Source of the DNA: Candidatus Ribeiella danica
GTDB lineage: Bacteria; Chloroflexota; Chloroflexia; Chloroflexales; Roseiflexaceae
Assembly (NCBI GenBank): GCA_016717335.1
Contig: JADKFS010000001.1
Span: 1,302,001-1,366,000 of the forward strand
Direction: 5' to 3'
DNA length: 64,000 nt
Position numbers and translations under genes: made by a program. The notes under the pieces are model-generated. The model searched no databases and had not been told where the DNA came from. It worked only from the letters and a program-made list of their open reading frames with translations. Positions 1-10,134 of the stretch are shown in pieces. Each line of letters starts with the position of its first letter. The first letter of the stretch is position 1.

Positions 1-49
1 GTTTGTGAAAGAGTTCCCAAAGTCATAATGGAGAAGGGAGCCCAGCTTT

Positions 50-1102
50 ATGCTACGTAGTCGCTGGTTCTGGATATTCGCTGGCCTGCTCGTCCTCGGC
101 GTCGTCCTACGGTTCGTGTTTGGGATCGGGATGGTCCAGCACGACATCCACATCTCGGCCGCTGCCGAGCCGCTTGCCTGCATCGGCGGCGAGCGTGTCG
201 GCGAATTCTGCTCCCCCGGCACGATCTTCCCGTTCACCAACTCGCTCCTCATGACGATCCTCACCGACCTGCTGCTGGTTCTGACGATCATCTTCGGCGC
301 ACGTAACATGAAGCTCATTCCGCAGGGCTTCCAGAACACGCTCGAGGCGGTTATCGAGGCGTTCTACAACTTCTCCCAGGGCATCGACCGCAAGAATGTC
401 GCCAAGTTCTTCCCGCTCTGCGCGACGATCTTCATCTTCTTCCTGTACGCGAACTTCATCGCGCTGATCCCGGGCGTCGGCAGCATCGGCACCTGCGTGC
501 CCAAGGAGAAGATCGAGACGACGGTGAACGCGCCGGCGGCGACCGAGGGCCAGCCAGCCGCCGCGGAGGCCCAGGCCGGCGGGGCCGAGTCGGTCTTTGC
601 GGGGCTGCCGGTGTACTGCGGCGAGGGCTCGTTCGTCATCCCGTGGCTGCGCGCCCCGGCGGCCGACCTGAACGTGACCCTGGCGTTCGCGATCGCGGCG
701 GTGTTTATGGTCGAGGTCTTCGGCTTCCAGGCGCTCGGCCTGAGCTACCTGACCAAGTTCTTCAACTTTCGTGAAGGGTTTATGGGTGCCTTTGTGGGCA
801 TCCTCGAGCTCATCTCCGAGTTCGTCCGCATCATCGCCTTTGCCTTTCGTCTTTTTGGCAACATCTTCGCCGGCGAGGTCATCCTGGTGGTGATGTCGTT
901 CCTGTTCCCGTACCTGCTGCCGCTGCCGTTCTATGGCCTCGAGGTGTTCGTGGCGTTCATCCAGGCGCTGGTCTTCTCGATCCTGACGATGGTGTTCATG
1001 CTGCTCGCCACTCTGTCGCACGGCGGCCACGACGAGCAAGGTCACGAGCAGTCGATGCCGCTTGAGGCGGCCGATCTGCCCGGCCACGGCGGTAGCCATT
1101 AG
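50..1102 (+). CDS. atpB: ATP synthase F0 subunit a
   Basis: Subunit a of the proton channel in the membrane sector of F-type ATP synthase. The 350-residue product has hydrophobic segments near residues 7-27, 63-84, 120-142, 208-235 and 260-325. The essential stator arginine is R267 in the motif FRLFGN, and the downstream helix has the expected glutamine (Q305 in FIQAL). A block near residues 145-205 is longer than in most homologues: it is Ala-rich, has C149 and C190, and lies between membrane segments; C44 and C54 are in the N-terminal loop. ATG at 50 follows a GAAGGGAG ribosome site with about 9 bases spacing. First gene of the operon in the window; an atpI gene, if present, lies outside. 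Confidence 0.95.
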   Translation: MLRSRWFWIFAGLLVLGVVLRFVFGIGMVQHDIHISAAAEPLACIGGERVGEFCSPGTIFPFTNSLLMTILTDLLLVLTIIFGARNMKLIPQGFQNTLEAVIEAFYNFSQGIDRKNVAKFFPLCATIFIFFLYANFIALIPGVGSIGTCVPKEKIETTVNAPAATEGQPAAAEAQAGGAESVFAGLPVYCGEGSFVIPWLRAPAADLNVTLAFAIAAVFMVEVFGFQALGLSYLTKFFNFREGFMGAFVGILELISEFVRIIAFAFRLFGNIFAGEVILVVMSFLFPYLLPLPFYGLEVFVAFIQALVFSILTMVFMLLATLSHGGHDEQGHEQSMPLEAADLPGHGGSH

Positions 1103-1201
1103 ATTACCGGTTGGTTGCCCGGCCAGGCACCCCATCAAGGGGCCCGGCGCTTCGCTTAGCGTAACTGTATTCTCACACAGTCCTTAAGGAGGGAAATCAT
1201 C

Positions 1202-1435
1202 ATGTCGGACGTTGGTTTGCGACTTATCGCCGCGGCGCTGGCAGTCGGCCTGGGCGCGATTGGACCCGGCGTTGGCATCGGCATCATCTTCAACGGCGCG
1301 CTCACTGCGATGGGCCGCAACCCCGAGGCTGAGGGGACGCTGCGCACCTATATGATTCTCGGCTTCGCTCTGACCGAGTCGCTGTTCATCTTCGGTCTGG
1401 TTATCTCGCTGCTGATCGCCTTCGGCATCGTCTAG
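1202..1435 (+). CDS. atpE: ATP synthase F0 subunit c
   Basis: Ring-forming proteolipid of F0, 77 residues, two hydrophobic helices joined by the polar RNP loop (R39-P41). The ion-binding carboxylate is E59 in FALTESLF. Helix 1 has the glycine-rich run GPGVGIG and lacks the glutamine that helps bind sodium in Na+-type rings, so proton coupling is expected; this is inferred from known families. AAGGAGGGAAAT lies just ahead of ATG 1202. It is separated from atpB by about 100 bases and from atpF by about 60, with no heptamer repeat array in either gap, unlike the later gaps of the operon. Confidence 0.96.
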   Translation: MSDVGLRLIAAALAVGLGAIGPGVGIGIIFNGALTAMGRNPEAEGTLRTYMILGFALTESLFIFGLVISLLIAFGIV

Positions 1436-1494
1436 CGAATGCGACCGCCTGGCCGCACGACAACGGCGGCAGGCTACGAAGAAGGAGAACGACT

Positions 1495-1986
1495 TTGGAA
1501 AAACTTGGTATCAACGTAGGACTGCTGATCGCTCAGCTCTTCAACGTTATTCTGCTGGTCTGGCTGCTCACGACGTTCCTGTACCGGCCGGTGCTGAACA
1601 TGCTGAACGAGCGCACGCGCCGGGTGCAGGAGAGCCTGAAGGAGGCCGAGCAGGTCAAGGAACAGCTCGCGCGCGCCAACCAGGATTACGACGCGAAGCT
1701 GGGCCAGGCCCGCCAGGAGGCCGCCGCCATCCTGACGCAGGCGCAGGAGCGCGCCAAGCTGCAGGAGACCGAGATCCTCGCGCAGGCGCGCCAGGATGCC
1801 GAGCGGATTCGCGCCGAGGCCCGCGAGCAGGCCGTTCAGGAGCGCGACCGGCTGCTGCGCGACCTCAAGGGCCAGATGGCCGAGCTGGTCACCATCACGG
1901 CCTCGCGCGTCCTCGGGGAGGAGCTGAAGGCCAACCACGACCGGCTGATCGAGGAGTCGCTGGCCGGCCTGGGACGACAAAATTGA
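1495..1986 (+). CDS. atpF: ATP synthase F0 subunit b
   Basis: Peripheral stalk subunit, 163 residues: one N-terminal membrane helix (about residues 8-28) followed by a long charged coiled coil rich in Glu, Arg, Gln and Ala. The start is a TTG at 1495 with AAGGAG 8 bases upstream; translation MEKLGINVG fits the family N-terminus and no better ATG exists. The stop at 1984-1986 touches the first bases of a short repeat array that fills the gap to atpH. It pairs with subunit delta to hold the F1 head still. Confidence 0.95.
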   Translation: MEKLGINVGLLIAQLFNVILLVWLLTTFLYRPVLNMLNERTRRVQESLKEAEQVKEQLARANQDYDAKLGQARQEAAAILTQAQERAKLQETEILAQARQDAERIRAEAREQAVQERDRLLRDLKGQMAELVTITASRVLGEELKANHDRLIEESLAGLGRQN

Positions 1987-2056
1987 TTGTAGGTTTGTAG
2001 ATTGTAGGTTGCAGATTAACTGCTCTAATCTATAATCTACACTCTGCAATCTGCAA
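1985..2056. repeat. Heptamer repeat hairpin between atpF and atpH
   Basis: Two roughly complementary arms made of 7-base words: TTGTAG/ATTGTAGG/TTGCAGATTA on the left (1985-2020) and TAATCTA/TAATCTAC/CAATCTG on the right (2023-2056). The right arm ends just before the GGAGGT ribosome site of atpH. The sequence is AT-richer than both genes. A hairpin in the mRNA immediately ahead of the ribosome site is possible; function is unknown. Confidence 0.8.
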
Positions 2057-2068
2057 TGGAGGTATAGA

Positions 2069-2560
2069 GTGAGCACGTCGGAGTCCCAGGTATTCGCGCG
2101 AGCGCTGTTCGACTCGCTCGTCGGCGGGGCACTGCAGGCGCTGCGCACAGCCGCCTCCCGGCTCGATGTCGGGCGAGGCGACGGCGCGGCGATCGAGCAG
2201 CAGGTCGCCGCGGCGCTGCCGGCCGATGCTCCGCGTGAGGTGCGCAATTTGCTGAGCGCCCTGGCGCACGAGGGCGCGCTCGATCGCCTGCCCGGCATCG
2301 TCCAGGCGTTCGAGAGCTATAGCCAGCGCGAGGCCCGGCCGCAGACCGGCGAGGTGATCAGCGCAGTCGAGCTGAGCGAGAGCCAGCGCGCGCGGATCAC
2401 CAGCGAGCTGCGCGACCGCTACGGCAACCGGCTCGAGCTGGAGTTCGGCGTCGATCCGTCGCTGATCGGCGGCCTGATCATTCGTATCGGCGACCAGGTG
2501 CTCGACAATAGCCTGCGCGCCCGCCTCAGCGCCATCCAGCGCAATATGCTGGCAAGCTGA
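2069..2560 (+). CDS. atpH: ATP synthase F1 subunit delta
   Basis: OSCP/delta subunit linking the peripheral stalk to the F1 head, 163 residues. The GTG start at 2069 has GGAGGT at 2059-2063 ahead of it. The N-terminal helical domain (ARALFDSLV...) and the C-terminal part with ELRDRYGNRLELEFGVDPSLIGGLIIRIGD match the family; the phrase DPSLIGG.I...GD is characteristic. The gap of about 190 bases to atpA holds no recognisable gene, only a strong AAGGAGGAG ribosome site at its end. Confidence 0.94.
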   Translation: MSTSESQVFARALFDSLVGGALQALRTAASRLDVGRGDGAAIEQQVAAALPADAPREVRNLLSALAHEGALDRLPGIVQAFESYSQREARPQTGEVISAVELSESQRARITSELRDRYGNRLELEFGVDPSLIGGLIIRIGDQVLDNSLRARLSAIQRNMLAS

Positions 2561-2751
2561 CCAAGGTCGCGGGCATCGGGGTCGCAAGGTCGTGGGCGGC
2601 AGCTGCGCTGTCGCCGGCGAACTGTGGCACATGACCTGCGCGGCGGAGATGGCGTGGCGCATGATGGCGGGCAGGCGACCCCAAGTCCGGGGGAAACCAT
2701 GCCCGCCGATTTTATATAGCACACACAGGGTAACTTAAGGAGGAGCCGGCG

Positions 2752-4320
<1,569 letters not shown>

Positions 4321-4323
<3 letters not shown>

Positions 4324-4401
4324 TTCTGAGTTCTGAGTTTTGAGTTTTGAGTTTGACGTCGACGACAGCTAACTCAAAACTCAAAACTTAAAACTCAAAA
4401 C
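4321..4401. repeat. TTTTGAG/AACTCAA repeat hairpin between atpA and atpG
   Basis: Left arm of TTCTGAG/TTTTGAG units (4323-4352) and right arm of AACTCAA/AACTTAA units (4371-4400), complementary over more than 20 bases with a short GC-rich loop. The arms start at the atpA stop codon and end two bases before the GGAG of the atpG ribosome site. The same family recurs at 16546, 28325 and 56893. Confidence 0.88.
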
Positions 4402-4412
4402 TGGAGAATCCA

Positions 4413-5285
4413 GTGCCAAGCACACGCGAAATACGCCGGCGCATCCGCTCGGTCAAGAATATGACCCAGATCACGCGCGCGATGGAGATGGTCTCGGCGT
4501 CGAAGATGCGGCGGGCCCAGCGCAACGTGCTGGCCACGCGCCCGTACGCCGACCGGCTGCTCGACGTCATGGGCGAGCTGACCTCGCGCGCGGTCGGCCA
4601 GCGATCCGGCACGCTGCTGGAGGTCCGGCCCAACGTCGAGCGCATCGGGGTGATCGTGGTGACGCCGGATAAGGGCCTGACCGGCGCGATGATCACCAAT
4701 GTGCTGCGCCGCACCGGCCGCTTCGTCCTGGACGAACGCGCGCGCGGGCGGCAGGTCGACGTGCTCGGGGTCGGCAAGAAGGGCCGCGACTTTCTCGTGC
4801 GCACCGGACAGAACCTGGTGGCCGAGGTGACCAAGCTGGGCGACTACCCGCGGCTGACCGACACGCTGGGCATCGCGACGACCGTCATCAGCGGCTTCCG
4901 CGAGGGGCGCTACGACGAGGTCTACGTGATCTACAGCGAGTTCGTCAACACGCTGGTGCAGCGCCCGGCGGTCAAGCGGCTGCTGCCGGTCGAGCCGCCC
5001 AACGAGCCGGCCGAGCGGCAGGTCGACTACACCTACGAGCCAAGCCAGGAGGAGGTGCTGCACGATCTGCTGCCGCGCTTCGTCGAGGTGCAACTCTACC
5101 AGGCCATCCTCGAGTCGATCGCCAGCGAGCACAGCGCCCGCATGGTGGCGATGCGCAACGCGACCGATAACGCCAAAGACCTGACCCGCGACCTGACGCT
5201 CTCGTACAACAAGACGCGCCAGGCGAATATTACCAAAGAGGTGTCCGAGATTGCGTCGGGCGCCCAGGCGCTAGCAGAAACGTAG
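4413..5285 (+). CDS. atpG: ATP synthase F1 subunit gamma
   Basis: Rotor shaft of F1, 290 residues. The N-terminus MPSTREIRRRIRSVKNMTQITRAMEMV and the C-terminus with RNATDNAKDL and YNKTRQANITKEV are classic for gamma and form the two long helices of the coiled coil. The start is a GTG at 4413 with GGAG at 4403; no ATG fits better. It lies between two repeat hairpins of different word families (4321-4401 and 5285-5346). Confidence 0.97.
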   Translation: MPSTREIRRRIRSVKNMTQITRAMEMVSASKMRRAQRNVLATRPYADRLLDVMGELTSRAVGQRSGTLLEVRPNVERIGVIVVTPDKGLTGAMITNVLRRTGRFVLDERARGRQVDVLGVGKKGRDFLVRTGQNLVAEVTKLGDYPRLTDTLGIATTVISGFREGRYDEVYVIYSEFVNTLVQRPAVKRLLPVEPPNEPAERQVDYTYEPSQEEVLHDLLPRFVEVQLYQAILESIASEHSARMVAMRNATDNAKDLTRDLTLSYNKTRQANITKEVSEIASGAQALAET

Positions 5286-5346
5286 GGAACAGGGAACAGG
5301 TTACAGGCAACAGTCCTGATACCCTGTCCCCTGTAACCTGTAACCT
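5285..5346. repeat. GGAACAG/CCTGTAA repeat hairpin between atpG and atpD
   Basis: Left arm GGGAACAGGGAACAGGTTAC (5287-5305) and right arm CCCTGTCCCCTGTAACCTGT (about 5322-5344). The right arm ends against the GGAGGT ribosome site of atpD. Same architecture as the other atp-operon hairpins but with a different heptamer. Confidence 0.85.
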
Positions 5347-5358
5347 ATGGAGGTAGAC

Positions 5359-6774
5359 ATGGCTGGAGGAACCGGCGAAGTCACTGATATTATCGGCGTC
5401 GTGCTGAACGCGAAGTTCCCGGATCATCAGACGCCCGAGATCTACAACGCAATCGAGATCCCGCTCGAGGGCGGTGGTCGCCTGGTCGCGGAGGTGCAGC
5501 AGCACCTCGGCGGCGGCGTGGTGAAGGCCGTGGCTATGAGCACGACCGACGGGCTGCGCCGCGGGATGGCGGCGATCGACACCGGCCAGCCGATCGCCGT
5601 GCCGGTCGGCCCGGCCACGCTTGGCCGCGTGTTCAACGTGCTCGGCGACCCGATCGACACCGACGAGCCGGTGGAGGCGACCGAGCGCCGCCCGATCCAC
5701 CAGCCGGCGCCCTCGTTCGCCGATCAGTCGACCAGCGCGCAGATCTTCGAGACCGGCATCAAGGTGATCGACCTGATCGCGCCGTTCACCCGCGGCGGCA
5801 AGACCGGCATCTTCGGCGGCGCCGGCGTGGGCAAGACGGTGGTGATCCAGGAGCTGATCGCCAACATCGCCAAGGAGCAATCGGGCTACTCGGTCTTCGC
5901 CGGCGTGGGCGAGCGCTCGCGCGAGGGCAACGACCTCATCCACGAGATGAAAGAGGCCCGGATCGACGAGAACACCACGGTGTTCGACAAGACCGTGATG
6001 GTGTTCGGCCAGATGAACGAGCCGCCCGGCGCGCGCCTGCGCGTGGCGCTGACCGGCCTGACCATGGCCGAGTACTTCCGCGATGAGGGCCGCGACATCC
6101 TGCTGTTCGTCGACAACATCTTCCGCTTCGTGCAGGCGGGCTCCGAGGTGTCGGCGCTGCTCGGGCGCATGCCCTCGCAGGTGGGCTACCAGCCGACGCT
6201 CGGCACCGAGATGGGCGAGCTGCAGGAGCGGATCACCTCGACCCGCAAGGGCTCGATCACCTCGATGCAGGCGGTCTACGTGCCGGCCGACGACTACACC
6301 GACCCGGCGCCGGCGACGACCTTCGCGCACCTCGACGCGACGATCTCGCTCGAGCGCAGCATCGCCGCCAAGGGCATCTACCCGGCGGTCGACCCGCTGG
6401 CCTCGACCAGCCGCATCCTCGACCCGAATATCGTCGGCGAGGAGCACTACCGCGTCGCGCTCGAGGTCCAGCGGGTGCTGCAGCGCTACAAAGACCTGCA
6501 GGATATCATCGCGATCCTCGGCGTCGAGGAGCTGTCGGACGAGGACAAGCTGACGGTGTCGCGCGCGCGCAAGATCGAGCGCTTCTTCTCGCAGCCGTTC
6601 ACGGTCGCGCAGCAGTTCACCGGCCGCGCCGGCAAGTACGTGCCGATCCCCGAGACGGTCAAGAGCTTCACGCGGCTGCTGGCCGGCGATGTCGACCACA
6701 TCCCCGAGCAGTACTTCCTGCTGCAGGGCACGCTCGACGACGTGATCGCGGCGTACGAAGCGTCGCGCAAGTAG
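5359..6774 (+). CDS. atpD: ATP synthase F1 subunit beta
   Basis: Catalytic subunit of F1, 471 residues from the chosen start. The P-loop reads GGAGVGKT, followed by the catalytic GERSREGNDL segment and the FVDNIFRF motif. An upstream ATG at 5347 would overlap the ribosome site: GGAGGT at 5349-5354 lies 4 bases ahead of ATG 5359, so 5359 is chosen. The C-terminal helical domain contains the DELSEED-like loop, here EELSDED. Followed by a TGACTAC-family repeat. Confidence 0.98.
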   Translation: MAGGTGEVTDIIGVVLNAKFPDHQTPEIYNAIEIPLEGGGRLVAEVQQHLGGGVVKAVAMSTTDGLRRGMAAIDTGQPIAVPVGPATLGRVFNVLGDPIDTDEPVEATERRPIHQPAPSFADQSTSAQIFETGIKVIDLIAPFTRGGKTGIFGGAGVGKTVVIQELIANIAKEQSGYSVFAGVGERSREGNDLIHEMKEARIDENTTVFDKTVMVFGQMNEPPGARLRVALTGLTMAEYFRDEGRDILLFVDNIFRFVQAGSEVSALLGRMPSQVGYQPTLGTEMGELQERITSTRKGSITSMQAVYVPADDYTDPAPATTFAHLDATISLERSIAAKGIYPAVDPLASTSRILDPNIVGEEHYRVALEVQRVLQRYKDLQDIIAILGVEELSDEDKLTVSRARKIERFFSQPFTVAQQFTGRAGKYVPIPETVKSFTRLLAGDVDHIPEQYFLLQGTLDDVIAAYEASRK

Positions 6775-6855
6775 CCAGTAGCCGGACATCAGTAGTCGGT
6801 ACCAATGACCATCAATGATATGCATCGGTACTGACTACTGACTACTGACTACCAA
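6773..6855. repeat. CAGTAGT/TGACTAC repeat hairpin between atpD and atpC
   Basis: Left arm of imperfect CAGTAGC/CAGTAGT words (6776-6802) and right arm of TGACTAC units (three clean copies, 6829-6852), separated by an AT-rich loop. The right arm ends about 15 bases before atpC. The family recurs at 8880-9008 and 20617-20750. Confidence 0.82.
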
Positions 6856-6869
6856 CAGCTGAGGTTGCT

Positions 6870-7283
6870 ATGCCCATTCATCTTGAAATCGTCACGGCCG
6901 AGCGGGTCGTGCTCTCGGACGATGTCGATCAGATCAACGCCCCGACGAAGGACGGCCGGGTGGGCATCCTGCCGCGCCACGCGCCGCTGCTGACGATCCT
7001 CGACGTAGGCGAGCTCGACATCATCAAGAATGGCGTCACCACGCCGCTCGCGGTCTCGGGCGGGTTTATGGAAGTGCTGCCGAATCGCGTGACCATTCTG
7101 GCGGACACCGCCGAGCGCGCCGACGAGATCGACGAGGCGCGTGCCGAGGCGGCCCGCCGGCGCGCCGAGGAGCAGATCACGCAGCGCAGGGGCGACCAGG
7201 AGATGGCGATCGCCGAGGCCGAGCTGCGGCGGGCGATGATCCGGCTCAAGGTCGCGCAGCTCAAGCGCATGCGCAAGCAGTAG
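6870..7283 (+). CDS. atpC: ATP synthase F1 subunit epsilon
   Basis: Epsilon subunit of the central stalk, 137 residues: N-terminal beta sandwich (MPIHLEIVTAERVV..., GILPRHAPLLT) followed by the C-terminal helical hairpin rich in Arg, Glu and Ala. The conserved GILPxHAPL motif is intact. ATG 6870 has GAGG about 7 bases upstream. Last subunit gene of the operon; a GAAACGTG-type repeat hairpin follows and then mreB. Confidence 0.96.
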   Translation: MPIHLEIVTAERVVLSDDVDQINAPTKDGRVGILPRHAPLLTILDVGELDIIKNGVTTPLAVSGGFMEVLPNRVTILADTAERADEIDEARAEAARRRAEEQITQRRGDQEMAIAEAELRRAMIRLKVAQLKRMRKQ

Positions 7284-7302
7284 TCGTGCGCGAGGCGCGC
7301 GG

Positions 7303-7369
7303 CCTGAAACGTGAAGTGTGAAACGTGTTAGAATGGCACTTACGTTTCATGCTTCACGTTTCACGTTTT
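7303..7369. repeat. GAAACGTG/TTTCACG repeat hairpin between atpC and mreB
   Basis: Left arm GAAACGTGAAGTGTGAAACG (7306-7325) and right arm of ACGTTTCATGCTTCACGTTT words (7342-7367), complementary and closely spaced. The right arm ends just before the GAGG of mreB. Confidence 0.85.
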
Positions 7370-7377
7370 GAGGTTCT

Positions 7378-8388
7378 ATGGCGCGGAAAATCGGGATCGA
7401 CCTCGGCACGGCCAACGTGCTCGTCTACGTCAAAGGCCGCGGCATCGTGCTCTCCGAGCCGTCGGTGGTCGCACTCTCCACGAAGGATAACCGGGTCAAA
7501 GCGGTCGGCGCCGACGCGCTGGCGATGCTCGGCCGCGAGCCCGAGAGCATTGAGGTTGTCCGGCCGATGCGCAACGGCGTGATCGCCGACTACGACATCA
7601 CCGAGGCGATGCTCAAGTACTTCATCAAGAAGGCCAGCTACCCCTTCAGCTTCAGCAAGCCCGAGGTGATGATCTGCATCCCGGCCGGCGTGACGACCGT
7701 CGAGATGCGCGCGGTCAAGGAGGCCGCGATCTCGGCCGGGGCGCGCTACGCCTACCTGATCCGCGAGCCGCTGGCCGCAGCGATCGGCGCGAACATCCCG
7801 GTCGCCCAGCCGTCGGGCAACCTGATCATCGATATCGGCGGCGGCACGACCGAGGTGGCGGTGATCTCGCTGAACGATATCGTCGTGAGCACGTCGGTGC
7901 GGGTCGGCGGCAATAAGTTCGACGAGGCGATCGCGGCGTACGTCAAGCGCAAGTACAATGTGCTGATCGGCGAGCGCACCGCCGAGAGCGTCAAGATCGA
8001 GATCGGCGCCGCGCTGCCCCTACCGCGGCCGCTGTCGATGCAGGTGCGCGGGCGCGACCAGGTGGCGGGCTTGCCGCGCACGATCGAGATCAACTCGAAC
8101 GAGATCACCGAGGCCATCCAGGAGCCGCTGGAGGCGGTGGTCAACGCCACCCGCATGGTCCTCTCCGAGACGCCGCCCGAGCTGTCGTCCGATATCATCG
8201 ACAAGGGCATGATCATGACCGGCGGCGGCTCGATGCTGCGGCGGATCAACGAGCTGCTGACCGAGGTGACCGGCGTGCCCTGCTACGTCGCCGATCAGCC
8301 GGCCAACTGCGTGGCGATCGGCACCGGCCTGGCGCTCGAGCACATCGACATTCTGCGCGACAGCCTGTCGGGCGACGATCTGAACTAG
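7378..8388 (+). CDS. mreB: MreB/Mrl family actin-like cell shape protein
   Basis: Actin-fold ATPase that polymerises under the membrane and guides wall synthesis; 336 residues, normal for MreB. Visible motifs: phosphate 1 DLGTANVLVYVKG near the N-terminus, phosphate 2 DIGGGTTEVAVISL in the middle, and the adenosine motif MTGGGSMLRRINELL near the C-terminus. ATG 7378 follows GAGG. No mreC or mreD is adjacent. The gene follows the ATP synthase operon in the same direction and may be co-transcribed with it. Confidence 0.95.
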   Translation: MARKIGIDLGTANVLVYVKGRGIVLSEPSVVALSTKDNRVKAVGADALAMLGREPESIEVVRPMRNGVIADYDITEAMLKYFIKKASYPFSFSKPEVMICIPAGVTTVEMRAVKEAAISAGARYAYLIREPLAAAIGANIPVAQPSGNLIIDIGGGTTEVAVISLNDIVVSTSVRVGGNKFDEAIAAYVKRKYNVLIGERTAESVKIEIGAALPLPRPLSMQVRGRDQVAGLPRTIEINSNEITEAIQEPLEAVVNATRMVLSETPPELSSDIIDKGMIMTGGGSMLRRINELLTEVTGVPCYVADQPANCVAIGTGLALEHIDILRDSLSGDDLN

Positions 8389-8397
8389 CCCAGCCCC

Positions 8398-8877
8398 ATG
8401 CGAACCGTCACAGTCCACCTGCTCAAGCCCGGCAAGGGCACGACCGTGACCTACCAGGGCGCGCTGCTGCATGACGACGGCGCACACCTGCTGCTGCGCG
8501 CGCGCTGGGAGCGGGCGCGCATCGACCTCGGCTACGTGGCCTTCGACACGGGCGACCACTTCTACGAGCACTACTACACCGATCGCTGGTTCAACATCTT
8601 CGAGGTGCGCGGCACGGCCGGCGCGCTGAAGGGCTGGTACTGCAACGTCACCCGGCCGGCGCAGGTCGACGGCAATACGATCACGTCGGAGGATCTCGAG
8701 CTCGACCTGTTCGTGCCGCCCGACCGCCGCGACCTGCTGCGGCTCGACCTGGACGAGTTCGAGGCGCGGCGTCTGGACGCGACCGACCCGGCCGCGCACG
8801 CGGCCGCGCTCGCCGCGCTCGACGAGCTGGAGCGGATGGCGCGGGCCGGCGCGCCACCGTTCGACAGCGCGGCGTAG
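8398..8877 (+). CDS. DUF402 family protein
   Basis: Product of 159 residues with the DUF402 pattern: YEHYYTDRWFNIFEV, GWYCNVTRPA, DLELDLFVPPDRRDLLRLDLDEFE. The aromatic and acidic residues of these motifs bind metal and phosphate in characterised relatives, which include the FomD hydrolase and nucleoside di/triphosphatases. The substrate here is unknown. It starts 9 bases after the mreB stop, so translation is probably coupled. The end of the gene touches a CAGTAGT-type repeat. Confidence 0.85.
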   Translation: MRTVTVHLLKPGKGTTVTYQGALLHDDGAHLLLRARWERARIDLGYVAFDTGDHFYEHYYTDRWFNIFEVRGTAGALKGWYCNVTRPAQVDGNTITSEDLELDLFVPPDRRDLLRLDLDEFEARRLDATDPAAHAAALAALDELERMARAGAPPFDSAA

Positions 8878-8879
8878 TG

Positions 8880-9073
8880 CCGGTAGTCAGATGTCAGTAG
8901 TCAGAACAGCGACAGCTTGACTGCTCGTCGCCCTTCGTCCGGTAGCGCACGGAAAGCCGCTGGCGTTCTGTAGGGCCAGTAGGCAGTAGGCAGTCGCCAG
9001 TAGGCAGCACAGCGACAGCTTGACTGCTCGTCGCCCTTCGCCCGGTAGCGCGCGGAAAGCCGCTTGGCGTTCT
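8880..9073. repeat. 64-bp direct repeat with CAGTAGG-type heptamers
   Basis: Two near-identical copies of about 64 bases (8906-8969 and 9009-9073, differing by a few substitutions and one inserted T), each preceded by short CAGTAGT/CAGTAGGC words (8883-8903 and 8974-9006). No coding frame is supported. The second copy ends directly ahead of the ribosome site of the next gene. Confidence 0.85.
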
Positions 9074-9086
9074 TTGGGAGGCACTC

Positions 9087-10124
9087 TTGCAGCTGCGCGG
9101 CAATCGCTCCGACCTCGGGCGGCTCGCCCGGCGGATCGCGCTGATCGCCTGGCTCGGCGGCGCGCTCGCGACGTGCGGCGCGCTCACAGGCACCAGCAGC
9201 CCCAGCGGCGTGCCGCTGCCCACCGCGGCCGTGGCGACCCGCACGCCGACCCCGCGGCCGACCGCGACGCCGCGCCCAACCGCCACGGCCCTGCCCACCG
9301 GCACGCCGGTGCCGCAGCCGTGGCGCTTCGTGGTGCTGGGAGACACGCGCACCGAGGGCCTGAAGCCGCCCGACGTGACGTATGCGATCGTCGAGCGCGC
9401 GGCCGAGGCGCAGCCCGAGATCGTTCTGGCGGTCGGCGACCTGATCAACGCGCTCGACACGCCTGACGAGGTCCGCGAGCAGTGGCGCCAGTGGCGCGCG
9501 GCGGTTGCGCCGCTAGGCGCCGGGCGGCAGGCCCCCTGGCTGCTGATCACCCCCGGCAACCACGACGTCCAGGGCCATGGCTGGGCGACCGACCTGCTGG
9601 CCGAGGCCTTCCCCGAGCTGCCCGACAGCGGCCCGTCCGGCTACGGCAGGCGAACGTACGCGGTGGACTACCGCGACGTGCGCTTCATCTCGCTCGACTC
9701 GGAGCGGATCGACGCCATGCACCAGCTGGGCGCCACGCAGCTCGACTGGCTGGAGGCGCAGCTGCGCGACAACCCGAGACGCTACACAATCGTGTTCAGC
9801 CACGACCCGGCCTACCCGGTCGGCCCGCACATCGGCTCGTCGCTCGACGCCTACCCGCAGGACCGCGACCGGCTGTGGCAGCTGCTGCGCGACTACAAGG
9901 CGACGGCCTACGTCGCCGGGCACGAGCACCTCTACAACCGCCGCGCGGTCGAGGGGGTCGAACAGATCATCGCCGGCACCAGCGGCTCGTTCGTGTACGC
10001 CGGCTACGGCGGCGAGTTCTACCACTACCTGGTCGGCGAGGTCGGGCCGGAGGGGCTCACGATAACAGTCTACGATCAGAAGGGCGCCGAGCGCGACAGG
10101 TTTACGCTGGCGCAGTCCCCTTGA
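9087..10124 (+). CDS. Secreted metallophosphoesterase
   Basis: Calcineurin-like phosphoesterase, 345 residues. The N-terminus has a hydrophobic signal segment (about 12-30) ending LATC, a poor lipobox, followed by a Thr/Pro-rich linker (about 48-75) that probably spans the wall. Metal-binding motifs follow in order: GDTRTEG, GDLIN, GNHD, SHDPAYP and GHEH. The start is a TTG at 9087 with GGGAGG at 9076-9081. The substrate cannot be read from the sequence; related secreted enzymes are phosphodiesterases or acid phosphatases. Confidence 0.85.
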   Translation: MQLRGNRSDLGRLARRIALIAWLGGALATCGALTGTSSPSGVPLPTAAVATRTPTPRPTATPRPTATALPTGTPVPQPWRFVVLGDTRTEGLKPPDVTYAIVERAAEAQPEIVLAVGDLINALDTPDEVREQWRQWRAAVAPLGAGRQAPWLLITPGNHDVQGHGWATDLLAEAFPELPDSGPSGYGRRTYAVDYRDVRFISLDSERIDAMHQLGATQLDWLEAQLRDNPRRYTIVFSHDPAYPVGPHIGSSLDAYPQDRDRLWQLLRDYKATAYVAGHEHLYNRRAVEGVEQIIAGTSGSFVYAGYGGEFYHYLVGEVGPEGLTITVYDQKGAERDRFTLAQSP

Positions 10125-10134
10125 GATTCTTAGG

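Noticed and set aside
5230..6825. Long open frame on the minus strand opposite atpD
   Set aside because: Strongly biased, Arg/Ala/His/Asp/Gln-rich translation that mirrors the third-position GC bias of atpD; no domain.
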